58,423 nt of DNA from UMGS1781 sp045628105 (GCA_045628105.1 JAZQOX010000021.1:1-58423), one strand, 5' to 3'. Shown: positions 28,143 to 37,351, numbered from the stretch's first letter. A program made the numbers and translations. The notes: generated from the letters alone by a model not told the origin.

Positions 28143-28766
28143 ATGAATAAAAAAGCTGCAATAGAAATAATAGAAATACTAAAAGAATACTATCCAGATG
28201 CAACATGCAGTTTGGATTTTAAAACTCCATTAGAACTTGTAATTGCTGTAATGCTATCTGCACAATGCACAGACGAAAGAGTTAATAAAACGACGCCAGC
28301 ACTATTTGAAAAATATAACACACCTGAACAAATTTACAATATGGATATAGAGTTATTAGAAAAAATAATATATCCATGTGGATTTTATAAAAACAAAGCA
28401 AAAAATATTAAACTAATGGCGAAAGAAATTATTGAAAAGTATAATGGAAATGTTCCAACAACAATGAATGAATTAATTAATCTGCCTGGGGTTGGAAGAA
28501 AAAGTGCAAATGTAATAATGCTTGAAGCTTTTAATAATCCACAAGGAATAGCAATAGATACTCATGCAAAAAGAATTTGCAACAGAGTTGGACTATCTAA
28601 AAATATTCAACCAGAAAAAATAGAACAAGATGTTATAAAACTTATACCAAAAGAATATTACAAAGATGTAAATCACTTATTAGTATGGCATGGAAGAAAA
28701 ACATGTGATGCAAGAAAACCAAAATGTGAAGAATGCCCAATTAAAGGCTATTGTGCCAACGGGTAA
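28143..28766 (+). CDS. nth: endonuclease III
   Basis: This 207-residue HhH-GPD base-excision glycosylase/AP lyase has MLSAQCTDERVNKTTP, the hairpin LPGVGRKSANV with catalytic Lys, the catalytic Asp in IDTHAKR, and the 4Fe-4S cluster cysteines CDARKPKCEECPIKGYC. All are present at normal spacing. Confidence 0.96.
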   Translation: MNKKAAIEIIEILKEYYPDATCSLDFKTPLELVIAVMLSAQCTDERVNKTTPALFEKYNTPEQIYNMDIELLEKIIYPCGFYKNKAKNIKLMAKEIIEKYNGNVPTTMNELINLPGVGRKSANVIMLEAFNNPQGIAIDTHAKRICNRVGLSKNIQPEKIEQDVIKLIPKEYYKDVNHLLVWHGRKTCDARKPKCEECPIKGYCANG

Positions 28767-28797
28767 GAAAAATTTTAGCACAGATAATAAGTAAATG

Positions 28798-28814
28798 AAA
28801 ATCATAAACAAACC
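28798..28814 (+). repeat. 17-bp direct repeat, copy 1
   Basis: The sequence aaaatcataaacaaacc lies 33 bases upstream of the unknown gene at 28847. The identical copy stands 50 bases upstream of spoIIID at 29731-29747. It may be a shared regulatory element. Confidence 0.6.
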
Positions 28815-28846
28815 GTAACGCTAAATTTAGAGAATAAGGAGATCAT

Positions 28847-29686
28847 GTGAGTATGACAATAGAGGAAGAAAGAGCTAAATTCGAAGAAGAATATAAGTGG
28901 ACATTATATAAAAAAATAGGGGAGTATATTTCGTATTTAACAAACAAAATTGTAGAAGTTGAAAAATATGCAAATTATTTAGGACAAGGAAATATAGAAA
29001 TTCCAAATATAGGAGTTATTGTGAATAATAAACTTGGAGAATATGAACAAAAATTAAAAGAAGCAGGAATTTCAATGTATGCAGACATATGTTCATTTCA
29101 GGGATTAAAATTGGTAGAAATTCCTTTTGTAGCACAAGCTCTTATAGATGATTTATTAGACATTATTGAAGAAGCAGATAAAAAAATGGGTAACTATAGA
29201 AAACTTATGGCAGAAGTTGCAAAAAACAAAACTAAATCATTCAAGTACAGTCAAAATTTTTTTTCTAAAATTAAAGCATTTTTTAGCGAAACTAGTTTAT
29301 TGGCAAGCGGGGAAGATATAGAAAAATTAAATGAAATGCTTGAAAATTATACAAATTTTTGCGATGAAATATGGAAATCTAGTTTAAAGGATAGGCTTGT
29401 TCCAGGTTTAGTAAAAAAAATAGCTGGACCACGTAAGGTAATGGACTATACTGTGGGACATAACTATTCAGCGATTGCTGTACCACACTTATTAAAGAAT
29501 AAAGTAATACCAGAATTAAAAAAACTTGGTTATGATAATTTAATTCCACAAATAAAAGATGCTTTAATAGCAGAATACTCAAAAGATGCATTGGATCCAG
29601 AGATAAAAAGATGGGGAGGAGTAATTATACCTAATTTTAATGAGGGGTATAGTAGAGATGATTTTGATGAAGAAGAGTATAGATAA
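28847..29686 (+). CDS. uncharacterised cytoplasmic protein
   Basis: This roughly 280-residue, mostly helical, acidic protein has no signal peptide or membrane helix. Recognisable patches include YLGQGNIEIPNIGVIVNNKL, LVPGLVKKIAGPRKV and PEIKRWGGVIIPNF, but no family is apparent. GTG 28847 (5 bases after AAGGAG) or ATG 28853 may be the start. A 17-bp sequence upstream (28798-28814) is repeated exactly upstream of spoIIID (29731-29747), so the gene may share that control and be sporulation linked. Confidence 0.7.
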   Translation: MSMTIEEERAKFEEEYKWTLYKKIGEYISYLTNKIVEVEKYANYLGQGNIEIPNIGVIVNNKLGEYEQKLKEAGISMYADICSFQGLKLVEIPFVAQALIDDLLDIIEEADKKMGNYRKLMAEVAKNKTKSFKYSQNFFSKIKAFFSETSLLASGEDIEKLNEMLENYTNFCDEIWKSSLKDRLVPGLVKKIAGPRKVMDYTVGHNYSAIAVPHLLKNKVIPELKKLGYDNLIPQIKDALIAEYSKDALDPEIKRWGGVIIPNFNEGYSRDDFDEEEYR

Positions 29687-29730
29687 TAAAAGGTAATAAG
29701 TGGACCTCTTTCCAAAGACCGAAAAAAATA

Positions 29731-29747
29731 AAAATCATAAACAAACC
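29731..29747 (+). repeat. 17-bp direct repeat, copy 2
   Basis: This is an exact copy of 28798-28814, just before the hairpin that precedes spoIIID. A sigma-E -10-like CATACGAAT begins 3 bases later, but I could not find a -35 element at the right spacing. Confidence 0.6.
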
Positions 29748-29749
29748 TT

Positions 29750-29783
29750 CATACGAATACACTTAAACAAAAGTATTCGTATG
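29750..29783 (+). promoter_or_regulatory. hairpin abutting the spoIIID ribosome binding site
   Basis: CATACGAATAC (29750-29760) and GTATTCGTATG (29773-29783) are perfect 11-bp inverted arms with a 12-base loop. The right arm ends on the first G of the Shine-Dalgarno GGAGG (29783-29787). It could be an operator for autoregulation or an mRNA structure that controls spoIIID translation. Confidence 0.6.
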
Positions 29784-29797
29784 GAGGTTTTTCTTAT

Positions 29798-30065
29798 ATG
29801 AGGGGAATATCAATAGAAGAACGAGCAATAAGTTTAGCTCACTATATTATAGATTCAAAAGATACAGTGCGTGGAGCTGCGAAAAAATTTCGGAATAAGT
29901 AAAAGCACAGTACACAAAGATGTTAGTGAGAGATTAATAAACATAAATGGTGCTTTAGCTTTAGAAGTCAGAAAAGTATTAGATGAGAACAAAGCAGAGA
30001 GACACTTAAGAGGAGGCCTGGCAACAAAATTAAAATATGAAAAGGAACATGTAAAAAATGAATAG
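29798..30065 (+). CDS. spoIIID: sporulation regulator SpoIIID, +1 shift at CGG
   Basis: SpoIIID is the mother-cell DNA-binding regulator of sigma-E and sigma-K genes. The first 31 codons carry RGISIEERAISLAHYIID and TVRGAAKKF. An in-frame CGG at 29891-29893 then leads to a stop after two more codons (NK). Skipping C29891 gives KKFGISKSTVHKDVSERL, the recognition helix of SpoIIID with its conserved FG. It continues through NKAERHLRGGLATKLKY to TAG 30063-30065. One shift gives 88 residues, the normal size. ATG 29798 follows GGAGG. Loss of this gene would abolish sporulation, yet many other spore genes here are intact, which argues for recoding rather than decay. Confidence 0.9.
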
Positions 30066-30182
30066 AAATGTCGAAAAATAGGCAAAAATGACTAACGATT
30101 CTTAGAAAAAAATAGGCAAAATTATTGTTTTTATAAAAATAAAATGGTAAAATTATCCAATAAAACTGGAAAGAGGGATAAT

Positions 30183-31541
30183 ATGGGAATTATTATTGAA
30201 CTTGAACAAATGATTGAACATAATACATTAATACAATGGATTATAGTAAGTTCAGTTGCTTCATTTGTTTTCTCAATTCTTGATATTTTAGTAATTTCCC
30301 AAATATTTAATGTTAATCTCTCAAAGAAAAAAATAATTATTACTTCATTAATTAATGGTATTTTTAGAATAATATTTACATTTCTTTTAAAAGCACCACA
30401 TAATAGAATAGCAAACATTATAATAAGCATTTTAATATACAAATTTATATTAAATCAGACTATCGAAAAATCAATATTAGTAGAAGTTATCAATTTTGCA
30501 ATAATTTTAGCGACAGAACTATTTTTTTCAAAATTATTTATAACATTTCTTCAAAATGTTGAAACATATCAAACTGGAGCATACAATTATATATATAAAT
30601 CATGTTTAACAATAGCAATTTCATTAGCTAGATTTGCAATATATTATATTTTAAAAATTAAAAATATAACAATAGAGTTAAGTGATCATCTTAATAAAAA
30701 GAATAAATACAGCTTGGTTATTATGCTTATAATTGGAACAGCAGTTATTCTATTTAATGAAATTATTTTTAATAGATATGTAACAAATCTTCCATATAGT
30801 GTATTTTTGATGAATGTATCGTTATTAACATTATGCATGTTTATTAGCATAAGAACAATAATAAAAATTTCTATTATAGAAGAACAAAATGCAAAGATTA
30901 ATAATTTAGAATCATACAATAAAACTTTATCAATTATGTATGATAGCATTAGAGGCTTTAGACATGACTATGCCAATTTTATTCAAGCACTTTCAGGATA
31001 TGTAGAAGCAAATGATATTGATGGAATTAGAATTATGAGTAAAGCAATAATGAAAGAATGTATGAAAGTAAACAACATGGGCATATTAGATCCAAAAATA
31101 ATTGATAATCCATCAGTTTACAGCATTATAACCAACAAATATTATGCAGCTGAAAGAGAAAAAATTTCAATGAATTTGGAAATCATGACAGACTTTAAAG
31201 ATGTAAAAAGATATAGTTATGAGTTTTGTAAAATATTAGGAATTTTATTGGATAACGCAATTGAAGCATCGAAGGAATGCAGCGAAAAAACCGTAAATAT
31301 TAGATTTATTAAAGATAGCAAGGCAAATAAAAAATTATTAGTTATAGAAAATTCTTATGAGAATAAGGAAATAAATTTAGATAAAATCTATGAAAAAGGA
31401 TATACAACAAAAGAAAAACCTGGGGATAAGCATGGACTTGGATTATGGAATGTTAAAAGAATACTAAACCAGACAGAAAAATTAAGCTTGTATACAAGTA
31501 AAGGACAGTATTTTAAACAACAACTTGAAATATTTGAATAG
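30183..31541 (+). CDS. AgrC/VirS-like GHKL sensor histidine kinase
   Basis: This 452-residue protein has about six membrane segments in residues 1-210, a linker helix, an H-box with FRHDYANFIQALSG, an N-box ILLDNAIEAS and a G-box GLGLWNVKRI. This is the GHKL (HATPase_c_5) kinase type of peptide quorum sensing. No LytTR response regulator or agrB/agrD gene is adjacent. ATG 30183 has AGAGGGA upstream; the in-frame ATG at 30144 lacks a ribosome site. Confidence 0.88.
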   Translation: MGIIIELEQMIEHNTLIQWIIVSSVASFVFSILDILVISQIFNVNLSKKKIIITSLINGIFRIIFTFLLKAPHNRIANIIISILIYKFILNQTIEKSILVEVINFAIILATELFFSKLFITFLQNVETYQTGAYNYIYKSCLTIAISLARFAIYYILKIKNITIELSDHLNKKNKYSLVIMLIIGTAVILFNEIIFNRYVTNLPYSVFLMNVSLLTLCMFISIRTIIKISIIEEQNAKINNLESYNKTLSIMYDSIRGFRHDYANFIQALSGYVEANDIDGIRIMSKAIMKECMKVNNMGILDPKIIDNPSVYSIITNKYYAAEREKISMNLEIMTDFKDVKRYSYEFCKILGILLDNAIEASKECSEKTVNIRFIKDSKANKKLLVIENSYENKEINLDKIYEKGYTTKEKPGDKHGLGLWNVKRILNQTEKLSLYTSKGQYFKQQLEIFE

Positions 31542-31577
31542 AAAAACTCTTAAAGTAGTATTTCTTTAAGAGTTTTT
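31542..31577 (+). terminator. intrinsic terminator
   Basis: The stem aaaactcttaaag/ctttaagagtttt is followed by TTATC. Confidence 0.8.
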
Positions 31578-31639
31578 TATCACTTTATATGATTTTTCGA
31601 CATAAAATATAGTAGCAACATGGTTATGGGGTGATAGAG

Positions 31640-32440
31640 ATGAAACTAAAAAAAGGCGATATTGTTGTAAGAATTTCTTATGGCAAAGATATTCTTTTTA
31701 GAATAGATAAAATTATAAAAATACATGAAGGAAAAATATATGCAATATTAAAAGGTGTAGAGGTAAGAGTGGAGGCTGATGCTCCAATAGAAGATATAGA
31801 GAAAGCTGAAAATGATCAAATTGAAAAAGCAAAAAAAAATTTAGAAAATACTGTATTAAATTTAATAGGAGAAAAGCAATTTAGGGGATATAAAAAAAAC
31901 ACCGGAAAAATATTACATTTAGATGGTGATAGAAGATACAGCGAAAAATCAATGAGATATTACAAAAAAATGGGCTTAAATGCTATTGTTAAAAATGTTC
32001 CTGAATGTAAACAGCCAATGATTGTAAGATGGCTTCTTGAGAAGTATAATCCAGACATTTTAATAATTACAGGTCATGATGCAATGCTTAAAAATGGAAT
32101 AAATTATTCTAATATATATAATTATAGAAATTCAAAAAATTTTATTGAAACCGTGAAGGAAGCGAGAAAATGGGCTAAAAATTCAAACAAACTAGTAATA
32201 TTTGCTGGAGCATGTCAAAGTTATTTTGAAGCAATAATAGATGCAGGAGCAGACTTTGCATCCTCGCCAGGAAGAATATTGATAGATTTTATAGATCCGA
32301 TAATTGTAGCTGAAAAAATTGCAACAACTGATAAAAATAGATTTATAAGTGGGTATGAAATTTCTAAACATATAAAAGAAGGAGAAAGGGGAATAAATGG
32401 AATAGGGGCAATGGGAAAAAGTAACTACATTGTAACATAA
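31640..32440 (+). CDS. yabG: sporulation-specific protease YabG
   Basis: This 266-residue peptidase U57 family protein modifies spore-coat proteins. It has KKGDIVVRISYGKDILF at the N-terminus, HLDGDRRYSEKSMRYYKKMGL, ILIITGHDAM and FAGACQSYFEAIIDAGADFASSPGRI. ATG 31640 is preceded by GGGGTGAT. It lies just upstream of veg and sipL, the usual cluster. Confidence 0.94.
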   Translation: MKLKKGDIVVRISYGKDILFRIDKIIKIHEGKIYAILKGVEVRVEADAPIEDIEKAENDQIEKAKKNLENTVLNLIGEKQFRGYKKNTGKILHLDGDRRYSEKSMRYYKKMGLNAIVKNVPECKQPMIVRWLLEKYNPDILIITGHDAMLKNGINYSNIYNYRNSKNFIETVKEARKWAKNSNKLVIFAGACQSYFEAIIDAGADFASSPGRILIDFIDPIIVAEKIATTDKNRFISGYEISKHIKEGERGINGIGAMGKSNYIVT

Positions 32441-32528
32441 ATGTAATACAAATGTAATATTCAAACAAAAAAACTTTAAACCCGTTGAAAATAGCGAGAA
32501 AACAAAAAACGACACAGAAAAACATATT

Positions 32529-32557
32529 TTGACATTTTATTTTTCGGATGATATAAT
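32529..32557 (+). promoter_or_regulatory. perfect consensus sigma-A promoter of veg
   Basis: TTGACA (32529-32534), a 17-base spacer and TATAAT (32552-32557) are a full consensus match. The veg promoter is the classical very strong sigma-A promoter in Bacillus, so this fits. Confidence 0.9.
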
Positions 32558-32582
32558 TCAGAAAAATTAATGAGGGGATGTG

Positions 32583-32870
32583 TTGACAATGATTTGCAAA
32601 GACGATATCTCAAACATTAAAACAGAATTGAACGAAAACATAGGAAGAAAGGTTCTAATAAAAGGAGCAATGGGAAGAAAGAGGTTTTTTGAAGAAGAAG
32701 CCGTCATAGAAAACACTTATCCAAACATTTTTATTGTTAAAAATAAAAATAAAGATACAAATGCAAGTTATAGATATACAGATATTTTAACAAATGAATT
32801 ACAAATTTCAATTTTTAATGGAACAGACTATTTTCCACTTGTTCCAGCAGAATTAAGATCAAAATTTTAA
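32583..32870 (+). CDS. veg: Veg family protein
   Basis: This roughly 95-residue protein has the Veg pattern: DISNIKTELNENIGRKVLIKG, GRKRFFEEEAVIENTYPNIFIV and SYRYTDILTNELQISI. Veg is an abundant small protein tied to biofilm control in B. subtilis. The start is uncertain: TTG 32583 is 5 bases from AGGGG and ATG 32589 is 11 bases away. It has a perfect promoter and its own terminator. Confidence 0.92.
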   Translation: MTMICKDDISNIKTELNENIGRKVLIKGAMGRKRFFEEEAVIENTYPNIFIVKNKNKDTNASYRYTDILTNELQISIFNGTDYFPLVPAELRSKF

Positions 32871-32900
32871 AAAAATTCCTAGCAATAGGAATTTTTTTTT
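32871..32900 (+). terminator. terminator of veg
   Basis: The stem aaattccta-gcaa-taggaattt is followed by a long T-run. Confidence 0.85.
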
Positions 32901-32972
32901 GTTGGTTTAATATAATGTAATAATTAGAAAAAAAGTGCCAGGCAAATTAAAATAAAGAAAGGAATTGAAAAT

Positions 32973-34508
32973 ATGTTAGTTGAAACTTCTAAAAGTGAAT
33001 TTATATTAAACCAGAATATTGGTAAAAAAAGAGAGAATAGAATAATTGAAACAGACATCATAGTAAATGATGTTAAGCCAGATGTATTAAATATTGTAAG
33101 TACATCTGGAATAATTAACATTTATAAAAAGGAGATATTGAATAAAAAAATAAAAATAGATGGAGCAATAAATACATATGTAATGTATGTTGCAGACGAT
33201 GAACACGCAAGCATAAGAAGCTTAAATACAAGCATAGATTTTACCCAAATTATTGATATGGAAGAAATTAATGATAACAATGATATCACAGTAAATGTTA
33301 GTTTGAAAAGTTTTGATACCAAAATAATAAATGGAAGAAAATTAAATATAAAGGCAAATCTTGAATTTAATATAAAAGCATATTCTAATGAAAAGGTAGG
33401 AATTATTACAAATATTGAGAACAACAATAAAATACTTATGCTAAACAATATTCAAAAAATAGTATCACTAGTTGGAAGTGGAAGTAATAAAGTATCAGCG
33501 AAAGATACAATTGCAATAGATGCATCAGATGATTTAGCAGAAATTATGAGAGTTAACTTTAAAATAATAGATGAAGAAACAAAAATTAGCTATAATAAGG
33601 TATTATCGAAGGCGGATGCAGAAATAAATATTCTATATTTAACAGAAGATAATAGAATTAATTCAGTAACAACTAAAATACCAATAATGGGTTTTGTAGA
33701 TATTCAAAATGTAAACGAAAATTGCAAATGTGAAATTCAAAATAATTTATGCAATATGATTATTAAACCAAATGTAACTACAGAACACACAATAGGGGTT
33801 GAAATAGAAATTGATGTAAATTGTGAAGCATATGAAACAAAAGAAATTAATGTAATAGAAGATATGTATTGTGTTGACAAGGAAGTAACTTTTAACAAAA
33901 AAGAAATAAATGCAATTATAGAAAGAAACAAAATATGTGATACATATATATTAAATGAAAACATAAGAATTCCAGAACTGGCAGGGCGTGTCTTAAATGT
34001 AAATACAATTCCAGAGATAACTTCTAGTAAGGCTAGAAACGGAAAAATAATTTATGAAGGTAATATCAACTTAGAAATATTATTTGAACAAAATAGTGGT
34101 GTTAATTTACAAACAGTTGACTTACCATTTAATTTTGAAATTATTTCAGAAAATATTGAAAATTGTTCGGAAATACAAACACAGCTAAAAATAAAACAGG
34201 ATGATTTCAGTCTAAAAGACGGGGTAATGGGAGCAACAATAGGAATTGAATTTAATGTTTCAGAACAAAAAAATAGAGTACTTAATATAATTGATAATGT
34301 TGAAATAAATGAAAGTGAAAACTGTTGCACATATAGTATGGTAATATATTTTGTAAAACCTGGAGATACATTGTGGAATATAGCTAAAATGTTTAAAAGC
34401 ACAGTTGAAGATATAGCCAAAACAAACAACATTGAAAATTCAGATAAAATAAATGTAGGACAGCAATTGTTTATACCAAGATTTTGCACAAAAAAAGTAG
34501 CTGTTTAA
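32973..34508 (+). CDS. sipL: SipL-like SPOCS/LysM spore-coat morphogenesis protein
   Basis: This 511-residue protein has repeated SPOCS (DUF3794) domains through about residue 450 and a C-terminal LysM domain (VKPGDTLWNIAKMFKSTVEDI, then GQQLFIP). This is the architecture of SipL of Clostridioides difficile, which binds SpoIVA and is needed for coat localisation. veg upstream and yunB downstream fit a sporulation cluster. GAAAGGAATTG precedes the ATG. yunB starts 1 base after its stop. Confidence 0.85.
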   Translation: MLVETSKSEFILNQNIGKKRENRIIETDIIVNDVKPDVLNIVSTSGIINIYKKEILNKKIKIDGAINTYVMYVADDEHASIRSLNTSIDFTQIIDMEEINDNNDITVNVSLKSFDTKIINGRKLNIKANLEFNIKAYSNEKVGIITNIENNNKILMLNNIQKIVSLVGSGSNKVSAKDTIAIDASDDLAEIMRVNFKIIDEETKISYNKVLSKADAEINILYLTEDNRINSVTTKIPIMGFVDIQNVNENCKCEIQNNLCNMIIKPNVTTEHTIGVEIEIDVNCEAYETKEINVIEDMYCVDKEVTFNKKEINAIIERNKICDTYILNENIRIPELAGRVLNVNTIPEITSSKARNGKIIYEGNINLEILFEQNSGVNLQTVDLPFNFEIISENIENCSEIQTQLKIKQDDFSLKDGVMGATIGIEFNVSEQKNRVLNIIDNVEINESENCCTYSMVIYFVKPGDTLWNIAKMFKSTVEDIAKTNNIENSDKINVGQQLFIPRFCTKKVAV

Positions 34509-34509
34509 A

Positions 34510-35187
34510 ATGGATTATATATATTCAAGAAATAGAATAAAATTAGCAAAATGTAAAAAAAAATTTAAGAAAAATAGAAATTTAAAAAAAATATATTTTA
34601 TAATTATATTTTATTCTATTACAATAACAACTAGTTGGTATGTTTTAAAATCAATAGATCCAATATTTGAAGGACTTTGCATTTCAAAAGCAACCAATAT
34701 TGCGACAGAAATAACAAACAAAAAAACTAGTGAAGTCTTAGCAAGATATAATTATAAAGAAACAGTAGAAATACAGGAGGGTGAAAATTCAAAAAATAAA
34801 ATATTAAAAACTGATGTTGTTTTATTAAATGAAATAATATCTGAAATTGCAATAAAAACACAAGAAGAATTAGAAAAAATGTCAAGAGAAAATATCGAAA
34901 TTCCAATAGGAGCATTAACAGGAAACAAATATTTCTCAGCATTTGGACCAAAAGTAAAAATACGAATAATGCCAACAGGGAATATCACAACAGATATAAA
35001 AACAGAATTCAAATCTGCAGGTATTAATCAAACTATATATAGAATATATATGGAAATTGAATGTAATGTGTCAATTTTAACTTCATATAAAACAATATCA
35101 AAACAGATAAATAATCAGATATTGCTTGTTGAAACAGTAATAGTAGGGGAAGTTCCGGAGACATATATGGAACTTGAAAATAATTAA
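34510..35187 (+). CDS. yunB: sporulation protein YunB
   Basis: This 225-residue protein has one N-terminal membrane segment (about residues 30-48) and the YunB domain: IPIGALTGNKYFSAFGPKV, IRIMPTGNITTDIKTEFKSAGINQTIYRIYMEI, and LVETVIVGEVPETY. YunB is a sigma-E-dependent mother-cell membrane protein. It is coupled to sipL. Confidence 0.92.
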   Translation: MDYIYSRNRIKLAKCKKKFKKNRNLKKIYFIIIFYSITITTSWYVLKSIDPIFEGLCISKATNIATEITNKKTSEVLARYNYKETVEIQEGENSKNKILKTDVVLLNEIISEIAIKTQEELEKMSRENIEIPIGALTGNKYFSAFGPKVKIRIMPTGNITTDIKTEFKSAGINQTIYRIYMEIECNVSILTSYKTISKQINNQILLVETVIVGEVPETYMELENN

Positions 35188-35288
35188 AATGTAAAAAAAT
35201 TATTGTAAAAAAAGATAAAAAATTGTATAATTATATTATGGAATAATTTAAACATATAAAAACTAAAGAAACAAAAGGATGATGAAAG

Positions 35289-36929
35289 ATGCAAGTAGCT
35301 TATAAAGATATAATAATTGATGTAAAACAGGGAACTCCTGTAAAAGTACTTCTTCAAAATGAAATAGCTAAATCAAAATGCAAAGTAATTGCATGTAAAT
35401 TTAATAATGAAATTAAATCTTTAAATTATAATATTAATAAAGATGGAAAACTAGAATTGATAGACTTAAATGATAAAGATGGTATGAGAATATATCGAAG
35501 AGGACTTGTCTATATTACAAGCAAGGCATTCTCTGAAGTTTATCCGGAAGCATTTATAACAATAAATTATCAACTATCAAATGCAATGTATTGCGTTGCA
35601 GAAAACTTGAAAATAACAGAACGAGTAATTGCCAACATAAATAGAAAAGTAAAAGAAATAATAAAAAGAAATATTCCAATAGAAAAAAGGTTTATGACAA
35701 AAGAAGAGGCAACAGAATTCTATAAAAAGGAAAATACACAAAAAGGAAAATTACAATTAGATTTACAAAGCAAAAAAGAAGTAACACTTTATTACTGTGA
35801 GGATTATTATAACTACTTTTATGGTGTTTTACCAATAGAAACAGGATTTGCTGAAGAATATAATATAGAAAAATATCATGAAGGATTTATAATAAGATAT
35901 CCAAGCTGTGAAGAAGTTGATACATTAACAGATTTTAAAGACACACCAAAACTTTTTTCTACTTTGGAAGAGTATGATAAATTACACAAAATATTAGATG
36001 TAAACACATTATACAAATTAAATCAAATAATAAGAAATAAAAAAATTGAAGAATATATATTATTAGACGAAGCGCTACATGAAAAGAAAATAGCTAGTAT
36101 AGCAGACAATATTGCAAAAAATAAAGGAATAAAACTGGTAACAATTGCAGGTCCATCATCATCAGGAAAAACAACATTTGCAAAAAGATTAGAAATACAA
36201 TTAAAACTTAATGGATTAAAACCAGTTACAATTTCAGTAGACAATTATTTTGTTGAAAGAGAAGAAACTCCTCGTGACGAAAAAGGAGAATATGATTTTG
36301 AATGTTTAGAGTCGATTGACAGAGAATTATTAAATAAAGATATAATAAAATTACTAAATGGAGAAGAAATAGATTGCCCAACATTTAATTTTCAGACAGG
36401 ACACAAAGAATATAAAGGCAACAAAATGAAACTAGCAAAAGATGAAATTTTAATTATGGAGGGAATACATTGTTTAAATGATGAACTTACATATTTAATT
36501 TCAAAAAAACAAAAATATAAAATATATATTAGCGCATTAACAGTTCTAAATATTGACTCCTACAATAGAATTTCAACAACTGATACAAGATTAATTCGTA
36601 GATTGGCAAGAGATTATAAATTTAGAGGATATGATGCACTAAGTACTCTTGAAAGATGGCCATCAGTAAATAGGGGAGAAAATAATAATATATTTAAATT
36701 TCAAGAGGAAGCGGATGTAATGTTCAATTCGTCTTTAATATATGAATTAGCGGTACTAAAAAAATATGCACTTCCATTATTAAAAAACATTAGTAGTTCG
36801 TCATCATACTACTCAGAAGCAAAAAGACTAATATCAATGCTTACATATTTTGAAGATATACCAGATGAAGCGGTACCAACACATTCATTATTAAGGGAAT
36901 TTATTGGAGGAAGTATTTTTAAAGAATAA
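35289..36929 (+). CDS. nucleoside kinase (uridine kinase-like, TGS-containing)
   Basis: This 546-residue protein combines an N-terminal TGS-like domain (residues 1-60), a ThrRS second-additional-domain-like region (about 60-220) and a C-terminal uridine kinase/phosphoribulokinase domain. The kinase domain has P-loop GPSSSGKTTFAKRL, VDNYFVERE, EGIHCLND and RLIRRLARDYKFRG. This architecture is common in Clostridia; the exact nucleoside substrate is unknown. A small hairpin follows, then the RNHCP gene. Confidence 0.88.
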   Translation: MQVAYKDIIIDVKQGTPVKVLLQNEIAKSKCKVIACKFNNEIKSLNYNINKDGKLELIDLNDKDGMRIYRRGLVYITSKAFSEVYPEAFITINYQLSNAMYCVAENLKITERVIANINRKVKEIIKRNIPIEKRFMTKEEATEFYKKENTQKGKLQLDLQSKKEVTLYYCEDYYNYFYGVLPIETGFAEEYNIEKYHEGFIIRYPSCEEVDTLTDFKDTPKLFSTLEEYDKLHKILDVNTLYKLNQIIRNKKIEEYILLDEALHEKKIASIADNIAKNKGIKLVTIAGPSSSGKTTFAKRLEIQLKLNGLKPVTISVDNYFVEREETPRDEKGEYDFECLESIDRELLNKDIIKLLNGEEIDCPTFNFQTGHKEYKGNKMKLAKDEILIMEGIHCLNDELTYLISKKQKYKIYISALTVLNIDSYNRISTTDTRLIRRLARDYKFRGYDALSTLERWPSVNRGENNNIFKFQEEADVMFNSSLIYELAVLKKYALPLLKNISSSSSYYSEAKRLISMLTYFEDIPDEAVPTHSLLREFIGGSIFKE

Positions 36930-36930
36930 T

Positions 36931-36950
36931 ATAGAGCCCCTAAAAGGGGC
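36931..36950 (+). terminator. short GC hairpin
   Basis: The sequence agcccct-aaa-aggggct forms a 7-bp stem immediately after the nucleoside kinase gene, without a T-run. Confidence 0.5.
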
Positions 36951-36975
36951 TAATATTAAAACAAAAGGAGAAAAG

Positions 36976-37293
36976 ATGGACAGCTTATTTACAGAAATAG
37001 ATGAAGAATTTATATGTGAAAATTGTGGAAACAAAGTACCAAAACTTGGATATTCATGTAGAAACCATTGCAATAAGTGTTTATACTCAAAACATGTCGA
37101 TATAAACCCAGGAGATAGACAAGAAACTTGCCATGGATTATTAGAACCTATAGGGGTAGAAATTAATTCAAAAAAAGGATATGTAATAGTATACAAATGT
37201 AAAAAATGTGGAGCAATTAGAAAAAATAAAGCAGCAAAAGACGATAACATAGACCTAATAATAAAATTATCACCCAATTGGGGACGTATTTAA
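36976..37293 (+). CDS. RNHCP domain zinc-ribbon protein
   Basis: This 105-residue protein has CENCG, the RNHCNKCLYSKHVD signature (RNHCP domain), PGDRQETCHG and KCKKCG, giving probable zinc sites. It is likely an RNA- or nucleotide-linked zinc protein. The last seven residues, SPNWGRI, and the stop codon are encoded by a copy of the GGGAC palindrome repeat, so the original C-terminus was probably replaced by repeat insertion. ATG 36976 follows AAAGGAG. Confidence 0.88.
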   Translation: MDSLFTEIDEEFICENCGNKVPKLGYSCRNHCNKCLYSKHVDINPGDRQETCHGLLEPIGVEINSKKGYVIVYKCKKCGAIRKNKAAKDDNIDLIIKLSPNWGRI

Positions 37294-37325
37294 ATTGAGA
37301 AAATTTTCCCAATTTGGGACAGGCT
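37273..37325. repeat. GGGAC-family repeat, second copy
   Basis: Bases 37273-37297 are identical to the left arm at 26941-26965. A partial right arm, CCCAATTTGGGAC, follows at 37308-37320. The full 25-bp complement is missing, so this copy is degenerate or of a different length. It overlaps the 3' end of the RNHCP gene. Confidence 0.85.
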
Positions 37326-37351
37326 TACAATAAAAAAATGAGAGGTAAAAA

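Noticed and set aside
29735..29758. Sigma-E promoter for spoIIID
   Set aside because: TCATAAA and CATACGAAT resemble the -35 and -10 boxes but are only 8 bases apart, too close for a promoter.
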